Below, piece after piece: positions 46,398 to 54,808 of a stretch of 64,000 nucleotides of DNA (position 1 is the stretch's first letter; the number at the start of each line of letters is the position of its first letter). The stretch comes from UBA2365 sp964594045 (GTDB lineage: Bacteria; Bacteroidota; Bacteroidia; Chitinophagales; Saprospiraceae), in assembly GCA_964594045.1 (NCBI GenBank), contig CAZQKR010000006.1:68664-132663 (forward strand), written 5' to 3'. The position numbers were made by a program, and so were the translations under genes. The notes under the pieces are model-generated. The model was not told where the DNA came from. It was given only the letters and a program-made list of their open reading frames with translations, and ran no database searches.

Positions 46398-47759
46398 TTA
46401 GATCTCAAATGGAAATCCTGTATAATTTTCCGGAGTAATGGATAATAATAAATTCATGGTCGCTTCATCAATATCCAGAGATTTGATAAAGGCATGTATT
46501 TCAAGCTTACCGATGCCTGATTGGCCTCTCGTAAGAGTTTTTAATGCTTCATACGGTTGTGGATATCCGCGTTTGCGCAAAACCGACTGAATGCCTTCCG
46601 CTACCACAGCCCAGTTCTGATCCAGATCTTCCTTCAACTTTTTCTCGTTGAGTACCAGCTTCTCCAGCCCCTTTTGGATGCTTTTCAACGCAATGAGAAA
46701 ATGTCCGAAAGGCACTCCGATATTTCTCAGCACCGTGCTGTCGGTTAAATCCCTTTGCAGTCTCGAAACAGGTAATTTTGTGGATAAATGATGCCATACC
46801 GCCATCGCCAAACCCAGATTTCCTTCTGCATTTTCAAAATCAATTGGATTGACTTTATGAGGCATGGCAGATGAACCCACTTCATTGGAATTCACTTTTT
46901 GTTTGAAATAGTCCATGGAAATATACATCCACATATCCCTGCACATGTCGATTAAAATATTGCTGATCCTGGACCAGGCATCGAATATGGCAGCCAGATT
47001 GTCATAATGCTCTATCTGTGTTGTGTGTTTTGACCGGATCAATCCGAGGTCTTCCTTAACAAATTTGTCCGCGAAATCCGGCCAGTTGATCTCCGGATAA
47101 CAAAGTTTATGCGCATTGAAATTACCTGTAGCTCCGCCAAATTTTGCTTTGATCTCTATTGCTTTCAGTTGGGCCAGCTGAGTTTCCAGCCTTTCCACAA
47201 AAACAAAGACCTCCTTGCCTAAAGTTGTGGGCGAAGCCGGTTGGCCATGTGTCCGCGCCAGCATAGGGATCTCTCTCCACTTCACTGCCAGGACCCGCAG
47301 TTTACTGATCACTTGCTCCAGACCGGGAATCAATTCTTTTTCCTGTGCTTCCTGTAGCATCCACGGGAAGGCGGTGTTGTTGATGTCCTGGGATGTCAAC
47401 CCGAAATGAACGAATTCAGACACTTCGGATAAACCGATGTTGATCACCTTTTCCTTAACATAATATTCAATGGCCTTCACATCATGATTAGTGGTTTTTT
47501 CGATTTCCTTTACTTTCAGACCAGCCTGCTCATTGAATGTGGATGCGATATATGACAAACTTTTCCTGTCGGATTCAGTCAGTTTTTTCAATTCCGGAAT
47601 CCCGGCTTTCTGTAAGGACAATAAATACAGAACTTCGACTTTGACACGGTACTTCATCAGGGCATATTCCGAAAAATACTTCCTCAATTCTCCTGTTTTA
47701 TCCATGTATCGCCCATCTATCGGCGAAATGGCATATAATTCATTATTGTCCATATCCAC
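46398..47759 (-). CDS. purB: Adenylosuccinate lyase
   Basis: Catalyses two steps of purine synthesis: SAICAR to AICAR and adenylosuccinate to AMP, both releasing fumarate. The 453 residues match the longer, E. coli-like PurB type. The fumarase/aspartase superfamily signature is GSSAMPHKVNPIDFENAEGN (mobile loop with the catalytic Ser). Other conserved parts are TTNHDVKAIEYYVKE, SEFVHFGLTSQDINNTA and MLARTHGQPASPTTLGKE. It starts at ATG 47759. TATCTTTA just upstream (read on this strand, about 47793-47800) is one base off the -7 consensus. It diverges from ribE. Confidence 0.97.
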   Translation of the reverse strand: MDMDNNELYAISPIDGRYMDKTGELRKYFSEYALMKYRVKVEVLYLLSLQKAGIPELKKLTESDRKSLSYIASTFNEQAGLKVKEIEKTTNHDVKAIEYYVKEKVINIGLSEVSEFVHFGLTSQDINNTAFPWMLQEAQEKELIPGLEQVISKLRVLAVKWREIPMLARTHGQPASPTTLGKEVFVFVERLETQLAQLKAIEIKAKFGGATGNFNAHKLCYPEINWPDFADKFVKEDLGLIRSKHTTQIEHYDNLAAIFDAWSRISNILIDMCRDMWMYISMDYFKQKVNSNEVGSSAMPHKVNPIDFENAEGNLGLAMAVWHHLSTKLPVSRLQRDLTDSTVLRNIGVPFGHFLIALKSIQKGLEKLVLNEKKLKEDLDQNWAVVAEGIQSVLRKRGYPQPYEALKTLTRGQSGIGKLEIHAFIKSLDIDEATMNLLLSITPENYTGFPFEI

Positions 47760-48067
47760 TTAAATTGATTTACATTGGTAATCAAAAGGTAAAGATAAAA
47801 TAATTCACCTAAGTGGAAAAATTATCCATTCGGTCTTTTACGGGTCTGAATATGCGGGCTGAATAAATGTGGCCATTAAAGCTAATACTTTCATAAAGTC
47901 AGCCTTAGTACCTATTTTAAATTAAAATTATCTATATATATAACTACTTTAAAAAATCTGGTATTAATCCGGAGATGTCATAGTTTTTTTTTATAACTGA
48001 TAATTCCGATTTAAATCAGTTTTATGCTAAATTTATTTTCAAAATCATTTTGCTCGATGCAAAAGAT

Positions 48068-48075
48068 TATCTTTG
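48068..48075 (+). promoter_or_regulatory. -7 element TATCTTTG before ribE
   Basis: A perfect TAnnTTTG element 23 bases before the ATG. The -33 region holds TTTTG but not at the ideal 19-base distance. Confidence 0.5.
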
Positions 48076-48098
48076 CAATCAAATTAAAACTCAGAAAT

Positions 48099-48716
48099 AT
48101 GTTTTCCGGAATCGTTGAAGGAATGGGAAAAATAACAGGAATAGAAAGAGAAGGCAGCAACATTCACTTTTTAGTCAACTGTAATTTCCTGGATCAGTTG
48201 CATGTAGATCAAAGCATTGCACATAATGGCGTTTGCCTCACCATAGTGGACATTCAAGACGGATACTATAAAGTAACTGCCATACAGGAAACTTTGGACA
48301 AAACCAACCTGGGTGCACTCATTGCCGGGGATTTTGTCAACCTGGAACGGTCAGTTACACCGGATACCAGGATGGATGGTCATTACGTTCAGGGTCATGT
48401 GGATACAGTTGCCCGCTGCACCCAGGTGGAAACTCTCGAAGGATCCTGGTATTTCCATTTTGAACTGGATAATGAAAAGGACGGACTGCTGATGGTCGAT
48501 AAAGGCTCCATTGCGATCAACGGCACAAGCCTCACTCTGGTCAAAACCGGATCAAAACAGTTCAGCGTCGCCATCATTCCCTATACTTTTGAGCACACTA
48601 CCTTTCAGTTCATTCAACCTGGAACGATGGTCAATATTGAGTTTGATATCATGGGTAAGTACATCGTCAAATACCTCGACAGCATCAGGCATGAGCTGGC
48701 AAATTTAAAAGCTTGA
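48099..48716 (+). CDS. ribE: Riboflavin synthase, alpha chain
   Basis: Dismutates two 6,7-dimethyl-8-ribityllumazine molecules to riboflavin. I start at ATG 48099 (MFSGIVEGMGKI), the invariant N-terminus of the family; an upstream ATG at 48024 lies before the promoter element. The 205 residues comprise two lumazine-binding repeats: MFSGIVEGMG ... HNGVCLTIVDI and MDGHYVQGHVDTVARC ... INGTSLTLV. No FMN riboswitch is visible upstream. The stop is directly followed, one base on, by the next ATG, so it leads a ribE-hypothetical-era operon. Confidence 0.95.
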   Translation: MFSGIVEGMGKITGIEREGSNIHFLVNCNFLDQLHVDQSIAHNGVCLTIVDIQDGYYKVTAIQETLDKTNLGALIAGDFVNLERSVTPDTRMDGHYVQGHVDTVARCTQVETLEGSWYFHFELDNEKDGLLMVDKGSIAINGTSLTLVKTGSKQFSVAIIPYTFEHTTFQFIQPGTMVNIEFDIMGKYIVKYLDSIRHELANLKA

Positions 48717-48717
48717 T

Positions 48718-49302
48718 ATGCACGATATTGAACCGTTTTTCAGGTGGAGAGACCTTTATCAGGCAGAGCTTGATAAACGCTCACCTTTTTACCGCAAAGT
48801 CTATGATGAATTCGGCTTCACCAATGCAATTTACAACTATTATATCCACCCGCAATGGGACAATTTTGGTTCATCAACTTTGTATCTTAAAATCCTTTTC
48901 ACGGATTACGATGAAGGTTGGAGTATCATTGAACTGATCGGTGAATGGAATGATACATTGCACAATGATATCATGTACCTCAAAAGGAATATTGCCGAAT
49001 TTCTTCAGGATGAAGGGATAAACAAATTTGTACTCATTTGCGACAATGTGCTGAATTTTCATGCCGGCGACAATCTCTATCTGGAGGAATGGAGCCAGGA
49101 AGTACGGGAAGAAGGTGGCTGGATCTGCTGCATCAATCTTTTGGAACATGTGTTTGCTGATTTTGAAGATGCTTATTTACAGCGGTATATCATTTTTACT
49201 GAGGAGATCAACGATCTCGAATGGCGGAGAATGAAGCCTGAACAGGTATTTGCCTTTATAGATCATTATATTGTTCATGTTCAAAAAAGTCTCGGATCTT
49301 GA
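48718..49302 (+). CDS. Conserved hypothetical protein between ribE and era
   Basis: A 194-residue, acidic and aromatic-rich soluble protein (many Trp, Tyr, Phe and Asp/Glu), with no signal peptide and no recognised motif. It begins one base after the ribE stop and its own stop overlaps the era TTG start (TTGA), so it is translationally coupled on both sides. It reads as a real gene, with continuous good codon use. Position beside era suggests only that it is co-expressed with ribosome-assembly functions. I cannot assign a function. An α/β character (FVLICDNVLNFHAGDNLYLEEW, given as FVLICDNVLNF) is likely from the alternating hydrophobic strands. Confidence 0.8.
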   Translation: MHDIEPFFRWRDLYQAELDKRSPFYRKVYDEFGFTNAIYNYYIHPQWDNFGSSTLYLKILFTDYDEGWSIIELIGEWNDTLHNDIMYLKRNIAEFLQDEGINKFVLICDNVLNFHAGDNLYLEEWSQEVREEGGWICCINLLEHVFADFEDAYLQRYIIFTEEINDLEWRRMKPEQVFAFIDHYIVHVQKSLGS

Positions 49303-50201
49303 ATACACATAAAGCAGGATTTGTCAATATCATCGGTCGCCCAAATGTTGGAAAATCAACCCTTTGCAATTTACTTATAGGTGATAAAATGTCCATCGTT
49401 ACGCACAAACCGCAGACTACGCGTCACCGAATTCTGGGTATTCTGAACGAAGACGATTATCAGATCGTTTTTTCAGACTCTCCCGGTATCATCACGGATC
49501 CAAATTATGAACTGCATAAGTCCATGAATAAATTCGCATATTCAAGTCTTGAAGATGCTGATATTCTGATCATTATGACGGATTTGCGCAAGGATTCCCT
49601 GATTTCTGACAATTTGGTAAAGGCTGTCAATAAACTGGAAATTCCTGTTTTTTTAGTGATCAACAAAACCGATACGGCACAAAATGAACATGATCTGGAA
49701 GAGATGGAAGAGAAATGGACAAAAGAAATTCGTTTCAAACAAATTTTTCGGATTTCTGCCCTGAATGAGACGAATACAGATGGCATTCTTCCGGCTATTC
49801 TAAGGGAATTGCCGGAGAGCCCGCCCTATTTTCCAAAGGATCAGTTCTCAGATAAGAGTGAACGGTTTTTTGTCAGTGAGATCATCAGGGAACAAATATT
49901 TTTACTGTACCAGGAAGAAATTCCTTATTCGGTTGAGGTGGAAGTGACTGAGTTCAAGGAATCCCTACTCAAAGGAAGAGAATTCATTCATATTTTTGCA
50001 AATATCTATGTGAGCAGAAAGTCTCAGAAAGCGATTTTGATCGGTCAAAAGGGAAGTAAGATCAAACAATTGGGCATCGAATCGAGAAAGGCCATTGAAG
50101 CATTCTTCCAGAAAGGGGTCCACCTGGAATTGTATGTTAAAATAATGGAGAACTGGCGCGATAATGATTCGGTGCTTAAAAATTTTGGGTACCAACAATA
50201 A
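49299..50201 (+). CDS. era: GTPase Era
   Basis: Ribosome-assembly GTPase that binds the 3' end of 16S rRNA. The 300 residues hold G1 GRPNVGKS (13-20), G2-region HKPQTTRHRILG, G3 DSPG, G4 NKTD and G5-like ISALN. A C-terminal KH domain follows, with the QKGSKIKQLGIESRKAIE motif. The start is TTG 49299 in a TTGA overlap with the upstream gene; no ATG precedes the G1 motif, so this start is forced. The downstream neighbour is a convergent tRNA. Confidence 0.96.
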   Translation: MNTHKAGFVNIIGRPNVGKSTLCNLLIGDKMSIVTHKPQTTRHRILGILNEDDYQIVFSDSPGIITDPNYELHKSMNKFAYSSLEDADILIIMTDLRKDSLISDNLVKAVNKLEIPVFLVINKTDTAQNEHDLEEMEEKWTKEIRFKQIFRISALNETNTDGILPAILRELPESPPYFPKDQFSDKSERFFVSEIIREQIFLLYQEEIPYSVEVEVTEFKESLLKGREFIHIFANIYVSRKSQKAILIGQKGSKIKQLGIESRKAIEAFFQKGVHLELYVKIMENWRDNDSVLKNFGYQQ

Positions 50202-50222
50202 TTTTAAAGGAAATTTGTGGGG

Positions 50223-50306
50223 TGCCGCAGGGGGGACTCGAACCCCCACGGTCTTGCAACCATACGCCCCTGAAACGTACGTGTCTACCAATTCCACCAC
50301 TGCGGC
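50223..50306 (-). tRNA. tRNA-Leu (CAG)
   Basis: Read on the minus strand, the 84-base gene has acceptor GCCGCAG paired with CTGCGGC, discriminator A, a D arm with TGGTAGACACG, and anticodon stem TACGT/GCGTA with loop TTCAGGG giving anticodon CAG. A long class II variable arm (TGGTTGCAAGACCGT) and a TΨC arm GGGGGTTCGAGTCCCCC follow. The long variable arm and CAG identify leucine. The 3' CCA is not encoded completely (ACCC follows). Confidence 0.96.
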
Positions 50307-50544
50307 AATAAATACGATCGGAAATAATTCTGGCAAATCTGATAAATGCCCTTTTATTTTCCAGCCGACAAAAATAGTTATTTAATCAGGAATTTTGACG
50401 TTATAATCCATTTTTTTTAATTTTAGAAACAAAATATTTCAATTTTACGTTGTAAGAGCGTGTATTAAATTTCACATAGTGCTCTCTGAAAAAATCAATT
50501 GAGTAAGGATTTGGAACGGAATTTGAATTTTATTGAATAAAAAA

Positions 50545-50958
50545 ATGTCTATGGTTAAGTACTTCCTGCTTTTGGGTTTTTTAATATTTTCCTCTGCCAC
50601 CACTTTTACTTTTGCCCAGGCATCGGGTAATACTTTAAAACCTTTGATCAGTTTTAAAGAGCGTCATATCAACCTTGGAAAAGTTAAAAAAGGCAATAAA
50701 GTATCCTTTAGCTATACTTTTAAAAATATCAGCAAAGAAGATGTCCAGATCGACATAGTATCAGGATGTGACTGCACTGAGGCAACATGGCCTTCAAAGA
50801 AAATAAAACCCGGCGAATCCGGGAAAATAGATGTAGTGTTTTTGAGCAGCAAAAAGGAAAAAAGCGAGACCGTAGAACTGGATGTGATCCTGAAAAATGA
50901 GGACCCCAAAACCGGTTATCCGATCTTTGAGATCCTTTCATACTCCTATTTATTTTGA
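50545..50958 (+). CDS. DUF1573-family exported protein
   Basis: A 137-residue exported β-sandwich (Ig/ASH-like) protein. I use ATG 50545 (MSMVKYF); a TTG at 50533 adds four residues. The signal peptide ends near FAQA. The DUF1573 core has HINLGKVKKGNKVSFSYTFKN and the family's cysteine motif SGCDCTEATWP, then KIKPGESGKIDVVF. These proteins are very common in Bacteroidota and of unknown role, probably periplasmic. It lies 40 bases before a SUI1 gene on the same strand. Confidence 0.88.
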   Translation: MSMVKYFLLLGFLIFSSATTFTFAQASGNTLKPLISFKERHINLGKVKKGNKVSFSYTFKNISKEDVQIDIVSGCDCTEATWPSKKIKPGESGKIDVVFLSSKKEKSETVELDVILKNEDPKTGYPIFEILSYSYLF

Positions 50959-50998
50959 TGTTCAGGATATTAAGCCTACCGGCTATTTTTGGAAAAAG

Positions 50999-51355
50999 AT
51001 GAAAAACAAACAATCTGATTGGCAATCTGAACTCAGTAGACTCGTTTTTAGCACGGATGGGGCCATTTTGCCTGATGAAGAGCAGATCGAAGAAGAGGCG
51101 CTATCGGCCTCCGATCAGTTGTTGAGAATTTGGTTGGAGAAAAAAGGTCGCGGAGGCAAGCAGGCAACATTGATCAAAGGTTATACCGGAGACGAAGAAA
51201 ATCTGAGGGATTTGAGTACACTGCTTAAGAAGCATTGTGGAACAGGTGGAAGTGTCAAGGATAATGAAATCATCATACAGGGAGATCAACGGAAAAAAGT
51301 ATTGGATTTTCTTATTTCAAAAGGATATACCAGGACAAAACTGGCTGGCGGATGA
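50999..51355 (+). CDS. SUI1/eIF1-family translation factor (YciH-like)
   Basis: A 118-residue cytoplasmic protein starting at ATG 50999 (MKNKQSDWQ). The upstream open codons overlap the DUF1573 gene in another frame and are ignored. The C-terminal 70 residues are a SUI1 domain: EKKGRGGKQATLIKGYTG, LLKKHCGTGGSVKDNEI, IIQGDQRKKVLDFL. Homologues act at start-codon selection in eukaryotes and archaea. The bacterial role is less defined. The gene ends 72 bases before copy B of the MITE-like repeat. Confidence 0.92.
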   Translation: MKNKQSDWQSELSRLVFSTDGAILPDEEQIEEEALSASDQLLRIWLEKKGRGGKQATLIKGYTGDEENLRDLSTLLKKHCGTGGSVKDNEIIIQGDQRKKVLDFLISKGYTRTKLAGG

Positions 51356-51426
51356 TTTGAATTCAGAATTAGGATTCAATAGGAAAAAAAAAGATGATAT
51401 GATTCGAGGATTTGAAGATTCGAAGA

Positions 51427-51570
51427 TTGAGTCTTCTCCGAAAAGTCTTTGCCCCCTAAATCCCCCTAAAAGGGGACTTTTAATTTGTTGATTTTCAATC
51501 GTTTCCCTTTAGGGTTTGGGGCAAAAAACGATTGAAAATCAACAAATTGGACTTTTCGGAGCAGACTCAA
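51427..51570. repeat. 144-bp palindromic MITE-like element, copy B (inverted)
   Basis: The same 144-bp element as at 23455-23598, in the opposite orientation, bounded by TTGAGTC and GACTCAA. Homology extends about 12 bases past the GCAGACTCAA end (GATTTGAAAATT in both). It lies between the SUI1 gene and the DUF697 gene. Confidence 0.88.
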
Positions 51571-51668
51571 GATTTGAAAATTCTAAAATTTCAGGACAAA
51601 AGAACAATCGACCAATCAAACAGCTCAAACAATTCAAACAACTCAAACATTTCAATAAATAAATAAAA

Positions 51669-52295
51669 ATGGACGAAAACAAACGGCTTCGCGATGACAG
51701 TGTCAATATGATCATCAACAATCATGTACTTTGGAGCATGGGTGCCGGATTTATCCCGATACCTCTTGCCGATATGGTTGCAGTTACCTATATTCAGATG
51801 GATATGATCAAGCAGTTGTGCAAGATATATAACATTGACTATAAAGAAAACGAGCTGAAAGCAATCCTTGCTTCCATCACTTCTGCCGGTCTGGTGAAAG
51901 CAGGCGCTGGACGACTGGTCAAACTGATCCCGGTGGTGGGTTCTGCTCTTGGCGGCGTGGCGGTCAGCGCATTGTCCGGAGCTTCAACCTATGCAGTTGG
52001 CCATGCTTTCAGGATACATTTTGAACAGGGTGGAACCTTCCTGGATTTTGACCTGAATAAATTGAAAAAATCCTACCGCGATTTGTTTGAAAAAGGTAAA
52101 AAAGTTGCGGCTGATTTAAAGGAAGAGCAGGAAAAAGTCAGAAAAGAAGCAGCGAAGGAAGAAAAAAAGGAGGAAAAACCGAAAAGCAGCTCGGACATCA
52201 TCACTGAACTGAAGGCTTTGGGCGAATTGAAAGAAGCAGGCCTGATCTCCGAAGAGGAATTTGCCTCCCTGAAGAAAAAACTGATCGGCCAATAG
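51669..52295 (+). CDS. DUF697-like membrane protein with SHOCT-type tail
   Basis: 208 residues. The N-terminal two thirds (about 10-125) look like the DUF697 helical domain of YcjF/GTPase-associated proteins: INNHVLWSMGAGFIPIPLAD and a Gly/Ala-rich hydrophobic hairpin VVGSALGGVAVSALSGASTY, which could insert in the membrane. A highly charged coiled linker (about 145-178, KEEQEKVRKEAAKEEKKEEK) leads to a C-terminal SHOCT-like helix pair (LKALGELKEAGLISEEEFAS). No GTPase domain is present. It is followed after 6 bases by a TrmH-family gene, so the two should be co-transcribed. Function unknown. Confidence 0.78.
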   Translation: MDENKRLRDDSVNMIINNHVLWSMGAGFIPIPLADMVAVTYIQMDMIKQLCKIYNIDYKENELKAILASITSAGLVKAGAGRLVKLIPVVGSALGGVAVSALSGASTYAVGHAFRIHFEQGGTFLDFDLNKLKKSYRDLFEKGKKVAADLKEEQEKVRKEAAKEEKKEEKPKSSSDIITELKALGELKEAGLISEEEFASLKKKLIGQ

Positions 52296-52301
52296 GATAT
52301 T

Positions 52302-53114
52302 TTGCAACCACTCAACATCAGCAGTCTCAGCAATCCTCGTGTCAAATCCTGGATGCAGTTGTATAAAGGCAACCAACGCGGTCGCCAGGATCGTTTCTTG
52401 GTTGAAGGTTTTTTGGAATGTTCACGGGGAATAGACAGCGGGTTTGAACTGATTGAATGGATGTTTTGCCCTGATATCATTGAAGATCATCTGGTTGAAC
52501 GATTAATTACAGTTGCCGGTCAAACTGTTCCAATTTATGTACTGGACAAAAAGGTATATGCCAAACTGGCCTACAGAGATGATACGCAGGGTGTTATGGC
52601 TGTGTTCAGAAAACCTCAGCTCAACCTGGATGATTTTGGAGTGAAAAGCGGAAAAACACCCTTGTTCCTCATTCTGGAAGATGTAGAAAAACCGGGAAAT
52701 CTCGGCGCTGTGCTCAGAACCGCAGATGCTGTCAATGCATCAGGTGTGATACTCACCGGAAAAACCGGCACGGATCAATTCAATCCGAATGTGATCAGGG
52801 CGAGCATAGGTACTGTTTTTTCAGTTCCTGTTGTTTATGCAGAAGAAAATTTGGTGCTGGCATGGCTTAAGGATCAGAAAATAACCAGTTTTGCAGCCGC
52901 ATTGCCAGCATACTCTGACTTATATGCGCTTCAGTTGGACAAGCCTGCAGCCTTTGTTTTTGGGAACGAACACAAAGGCCTTTCTGAATTCTGGCTTCAT
53001 CATTCGGATGTGGTTTTCACCTTACCCATGTTGGGCACAGCCGATTCGCTCAATGTTTCCGTTTCAGTGGCAGTTTCAGCCTTCGAGTACCTCCGACAGT
53101 TCCGGCTGCCTTAA
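52302..53114 (+). CDS. TrmH/SpoU-family RNA 2'-O-methyltransferase
   Basis: A SPOUT methyltransferase of 270 residues using SAM to methylate ribose in rRNA or tRNA. The start is TTG 52302, six bases after the previous stop; the next ATG would delete conserved SLSNPRVK. The N-terminal substrate-binding domain (1-105) holds RFLVEGFLECSRG. The knot domain has the three SpoU motifs: EKPGNLGAVLRTADA, NPNVIRASIGTVFSVP/VFGNEHKGLS and MLGTADSLNVSVSVAV. Length and N-domain suggest the RlmB/TsnR-like group. The exact target nucleotide cannot be told. Confidence 0.92.
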   Translation: MQPLNISSLSNPRVKSWMQLYKGNQRGRQDRFLVEGFLECSRGIDSGFELIEWMFCPDIIEDHLVERLITVAGQTVPIYVLDKKVYAKLAYRDDTQGVMAVFRKPQLNLDDFGVKSGKTPLFLILEDVEKPGNLGAVLRTADAVNASGVILTGKTGTDQFNPNVIRASIGTVFSVPVVYAEENLVLAWLKDQKITSFAAALPAYSDLYALQLDKPAAFVFGNEHKGLSEFWLHHSDVVFTLPMLGTADSLNVSVSVAVSAFEYLRQFRLP

Positions 53115-53268
53115 ATGTAGATGATCTGTGTGCCTTCTCCGGCGCAATGTTCGTAAAATTCGCCGACAGTTAAAATTCCCTGACCATTTTCCCGGCAATT
53201 TCACTTCTCCTTTCACCCATTTCTGTCATGAACCGCGGGATCCGGACACCTGATGAACTGACCTGCAA
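53111..53268 (-). pseudogene. Possible decayed gene fragment
   Basis: On the minus strand two neighbouring frames read as one protein-like segment if one base is shifted near 53180: SSGVRIPRFMTEMGERRSEI, then GQGILTVGEFYEHCAGEGT to a stop overlapping the TrmH stop. I do not recognise the family. It may be chance. Confidence 0.25.
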
Positions 53269-53322
53269 TTATTTTTTCCATAGACTGGATCCGGCGATGA
53301 TAAATAATTTACTCAAATAATT

Positions 53323-53610
53323 TTACCTGATCACAACTTCCTTGATGATCTCTTTACCCAACTTTTCGTTCAACAACCTGATCACCTGATCTTTCTGGAA
53401 AGATACTTCATTTTTTAATGGTGCAGAACTGAATTCCAAAATCAATTTTTCCTTTGAAATTTTAATTGAAGTGGTATACTCATCCACCAATTCGCCCATC
53501 AGTTCACGCCATGCTTTGCGTATGGAGATCTCATAATATGACTTTTTTATTTTTTGCTGATTGATGAATGCGTCAAGCGTTGTATTTAATTTTTCTTCAT
53601 TCCTGCCCAT
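53323..53610 (-). CDS. DUF721/DciA-like protein
   Basis: A 95-residue protein from ATG 53610 (MGRNEEKLN), overlapping the recF end by 14 bases; ATG 53634 would add eight residues. It has the DUF721 pattern: IRKAWRELMGELVDEYTTSI, KEKLILEFSSAPLKNEV and FQKDQVIRLLNEKLG. DciA homologues assist loading of the replicative helicase DnaB in bacteria without DnaC. Location behind recF is the usual genomic setting and supports a replication/repair role. Short, without the long N-terminal extension found in Actinobacteria. Confidence 0.85.
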   Translation of the reverse strand: MGRNEEKLNTTLDAFINQQKIKKSYYEISIRKAWRELMGELVDEYTTSIKISKEKLILEFSSAPLKNEVSFQKDQVIRLLNEKLGKEIIKEVVIR

Positions 53611-54751
53611 CTTGTATATTTTCAGGTTGTACACAATTCGATTCCGTTACGTTCCCGTCCTTAATATTGAACCAATAAAATTCGTGACCGATCTTTTCAA
53701 AAGTCTCCTGTATCCGTTGCTTATCGGTATCCGTAATGAACACCTGTCCGAGTTTTTCTTCAAATAAAAGTTTGACCAGGTGACCAACCCGTTCACGATC
53801 CAGCTTGTCAAATACGTCATCCAGCAAAATGACGGGTGTTGTTTCGGTTTTCGTTTTCAGGTAAACGAACTGAGCCAGTTTAAATGCTAAAACAAGGGAT
53901 TTCAATTGGCCCTGGGAAGCAAAACCGGCAATGGGATTACCATTGATCATAAAGTGTACATCATCCTTGTGTACGCCCGTCGAACTGCGCTTCAATACCA
54001 GGTCTTTTTCCAGGTTTTTTTTACACCTATCTAAAAAATTTCCTATTGAGAGCTGACTGATGAATTCCATCCCGGCCATTTCACCTGTCTGAGCGATCTG
54101 TTCGTAAAGCCTTATAAAAATAGGCTTGAGTTCATCTATGAATGTATTCCTGTATATAAAAATCCGGTTGGACAAAGGTTCCATTTTCTCATCATAAACT
54201 TCCAGCAAGCCTCTGATCGAAGATATGCTTTGCCCCGACTTTAACAGTGCATTTCTCTGCTCCAGCAGTTTATTGTATGCCATGAGGTCTTTCAGATATT
54301 CAACACTGATCTGTGAAAGTACTTTGTCAATCAGTTTGCGCCGCTCAGATGAACTCTCCAGGATTTGTACATTATCTTTCGGCGCGATCATAACAACTGG
54401 AAATTTTCCGATATGATCCAGCATGCGGTCAATACTTTTTCCATTCACTTCGAGTGATTTCTGTCCCGGAACAGGCAACTTGATCACCAGGTGATCCCTT
54501 TTTGAGTTTCGGGTAAAATCTCCTTCGATCCTGAAAAAATCGGCTCCGTGCATGACGTTGAATTTATCCGTTCGTCCAAAATTACTCCGGGTAAGACACA
54601 GGTAATAAATCGCATCCAGAATATTGGTTTTGCCCATTCCGTTGTTACCCACAAATGCGTTTACACTTGGATGAAATTGCAATTCCAGGTTTTTCAGATT
54701 GCAAAAATGGGTAATATGAATTTTGTTCAGCTGCAATGCTTTTTTCCGCAA
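53597..54751 (-). CDS. recF: DNA replication/repair protein RecF
   Basis: SMC-like ATPase that helps load RecA at gaps. 384 residues with Walker A GNNGMGKTN (35-43), the RecF signature FASQGQLKSLVLAFKLAQ and Walker B VILLDDVFDKLD. The N-terminus LNKIHITHFCNLKNLEL is typical. The start is a TTG: 54751, or 54736 nearer the conserved part; no ATG is available. It overlaps dciA at its 3' end. Confidence 0.95.
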   Translation of the reverse strand: MRKKALQLNKIHITHFCNLKNLELQFHPSVNAFVGNNGMGKTNILDAIYYLCLTRSNFGRTDKFNVMHGADFFRIEGDFTRNSKRDHLVIKLPVPGQKSLEVNGKSIDRMLDHIGKFPVVMIAPKDNVQILESSSERRKLIDKVLSQISVEYLKDLMAYNKLLEQRNALLKSGQSISSIRGLLEVYDEKMEPLSNRIFIYRNTFIDELKPIFIRLYEQIAQTGEMAGMEFISQLSIGNFLDRCKKNLEKDLVLKRSSTGVHKDDVHFMINGNPIAGFASQGQLKSLVLAFKLAQFVYLKTKTETTPVILLDDVFDKLDRERVGHLVKLLFEEKLGQVFITDTDKQRIQETFEKIGHEFYWFNIKDGNVTESNCVQPENIQDGQE

Positions 54752-54808
54752 GTTAAAAAACTAAACTTAAAAAGGGAAGTTCACCATAAAAAATAATGAA
54801 AACAGGCA

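Noticed and set aside
47760..48098. FMN riboswitch upstream of ribE
   Set aside because: None of the conserved RFN-element helices can be found; the region is AT-rich with only a promoter-like element.
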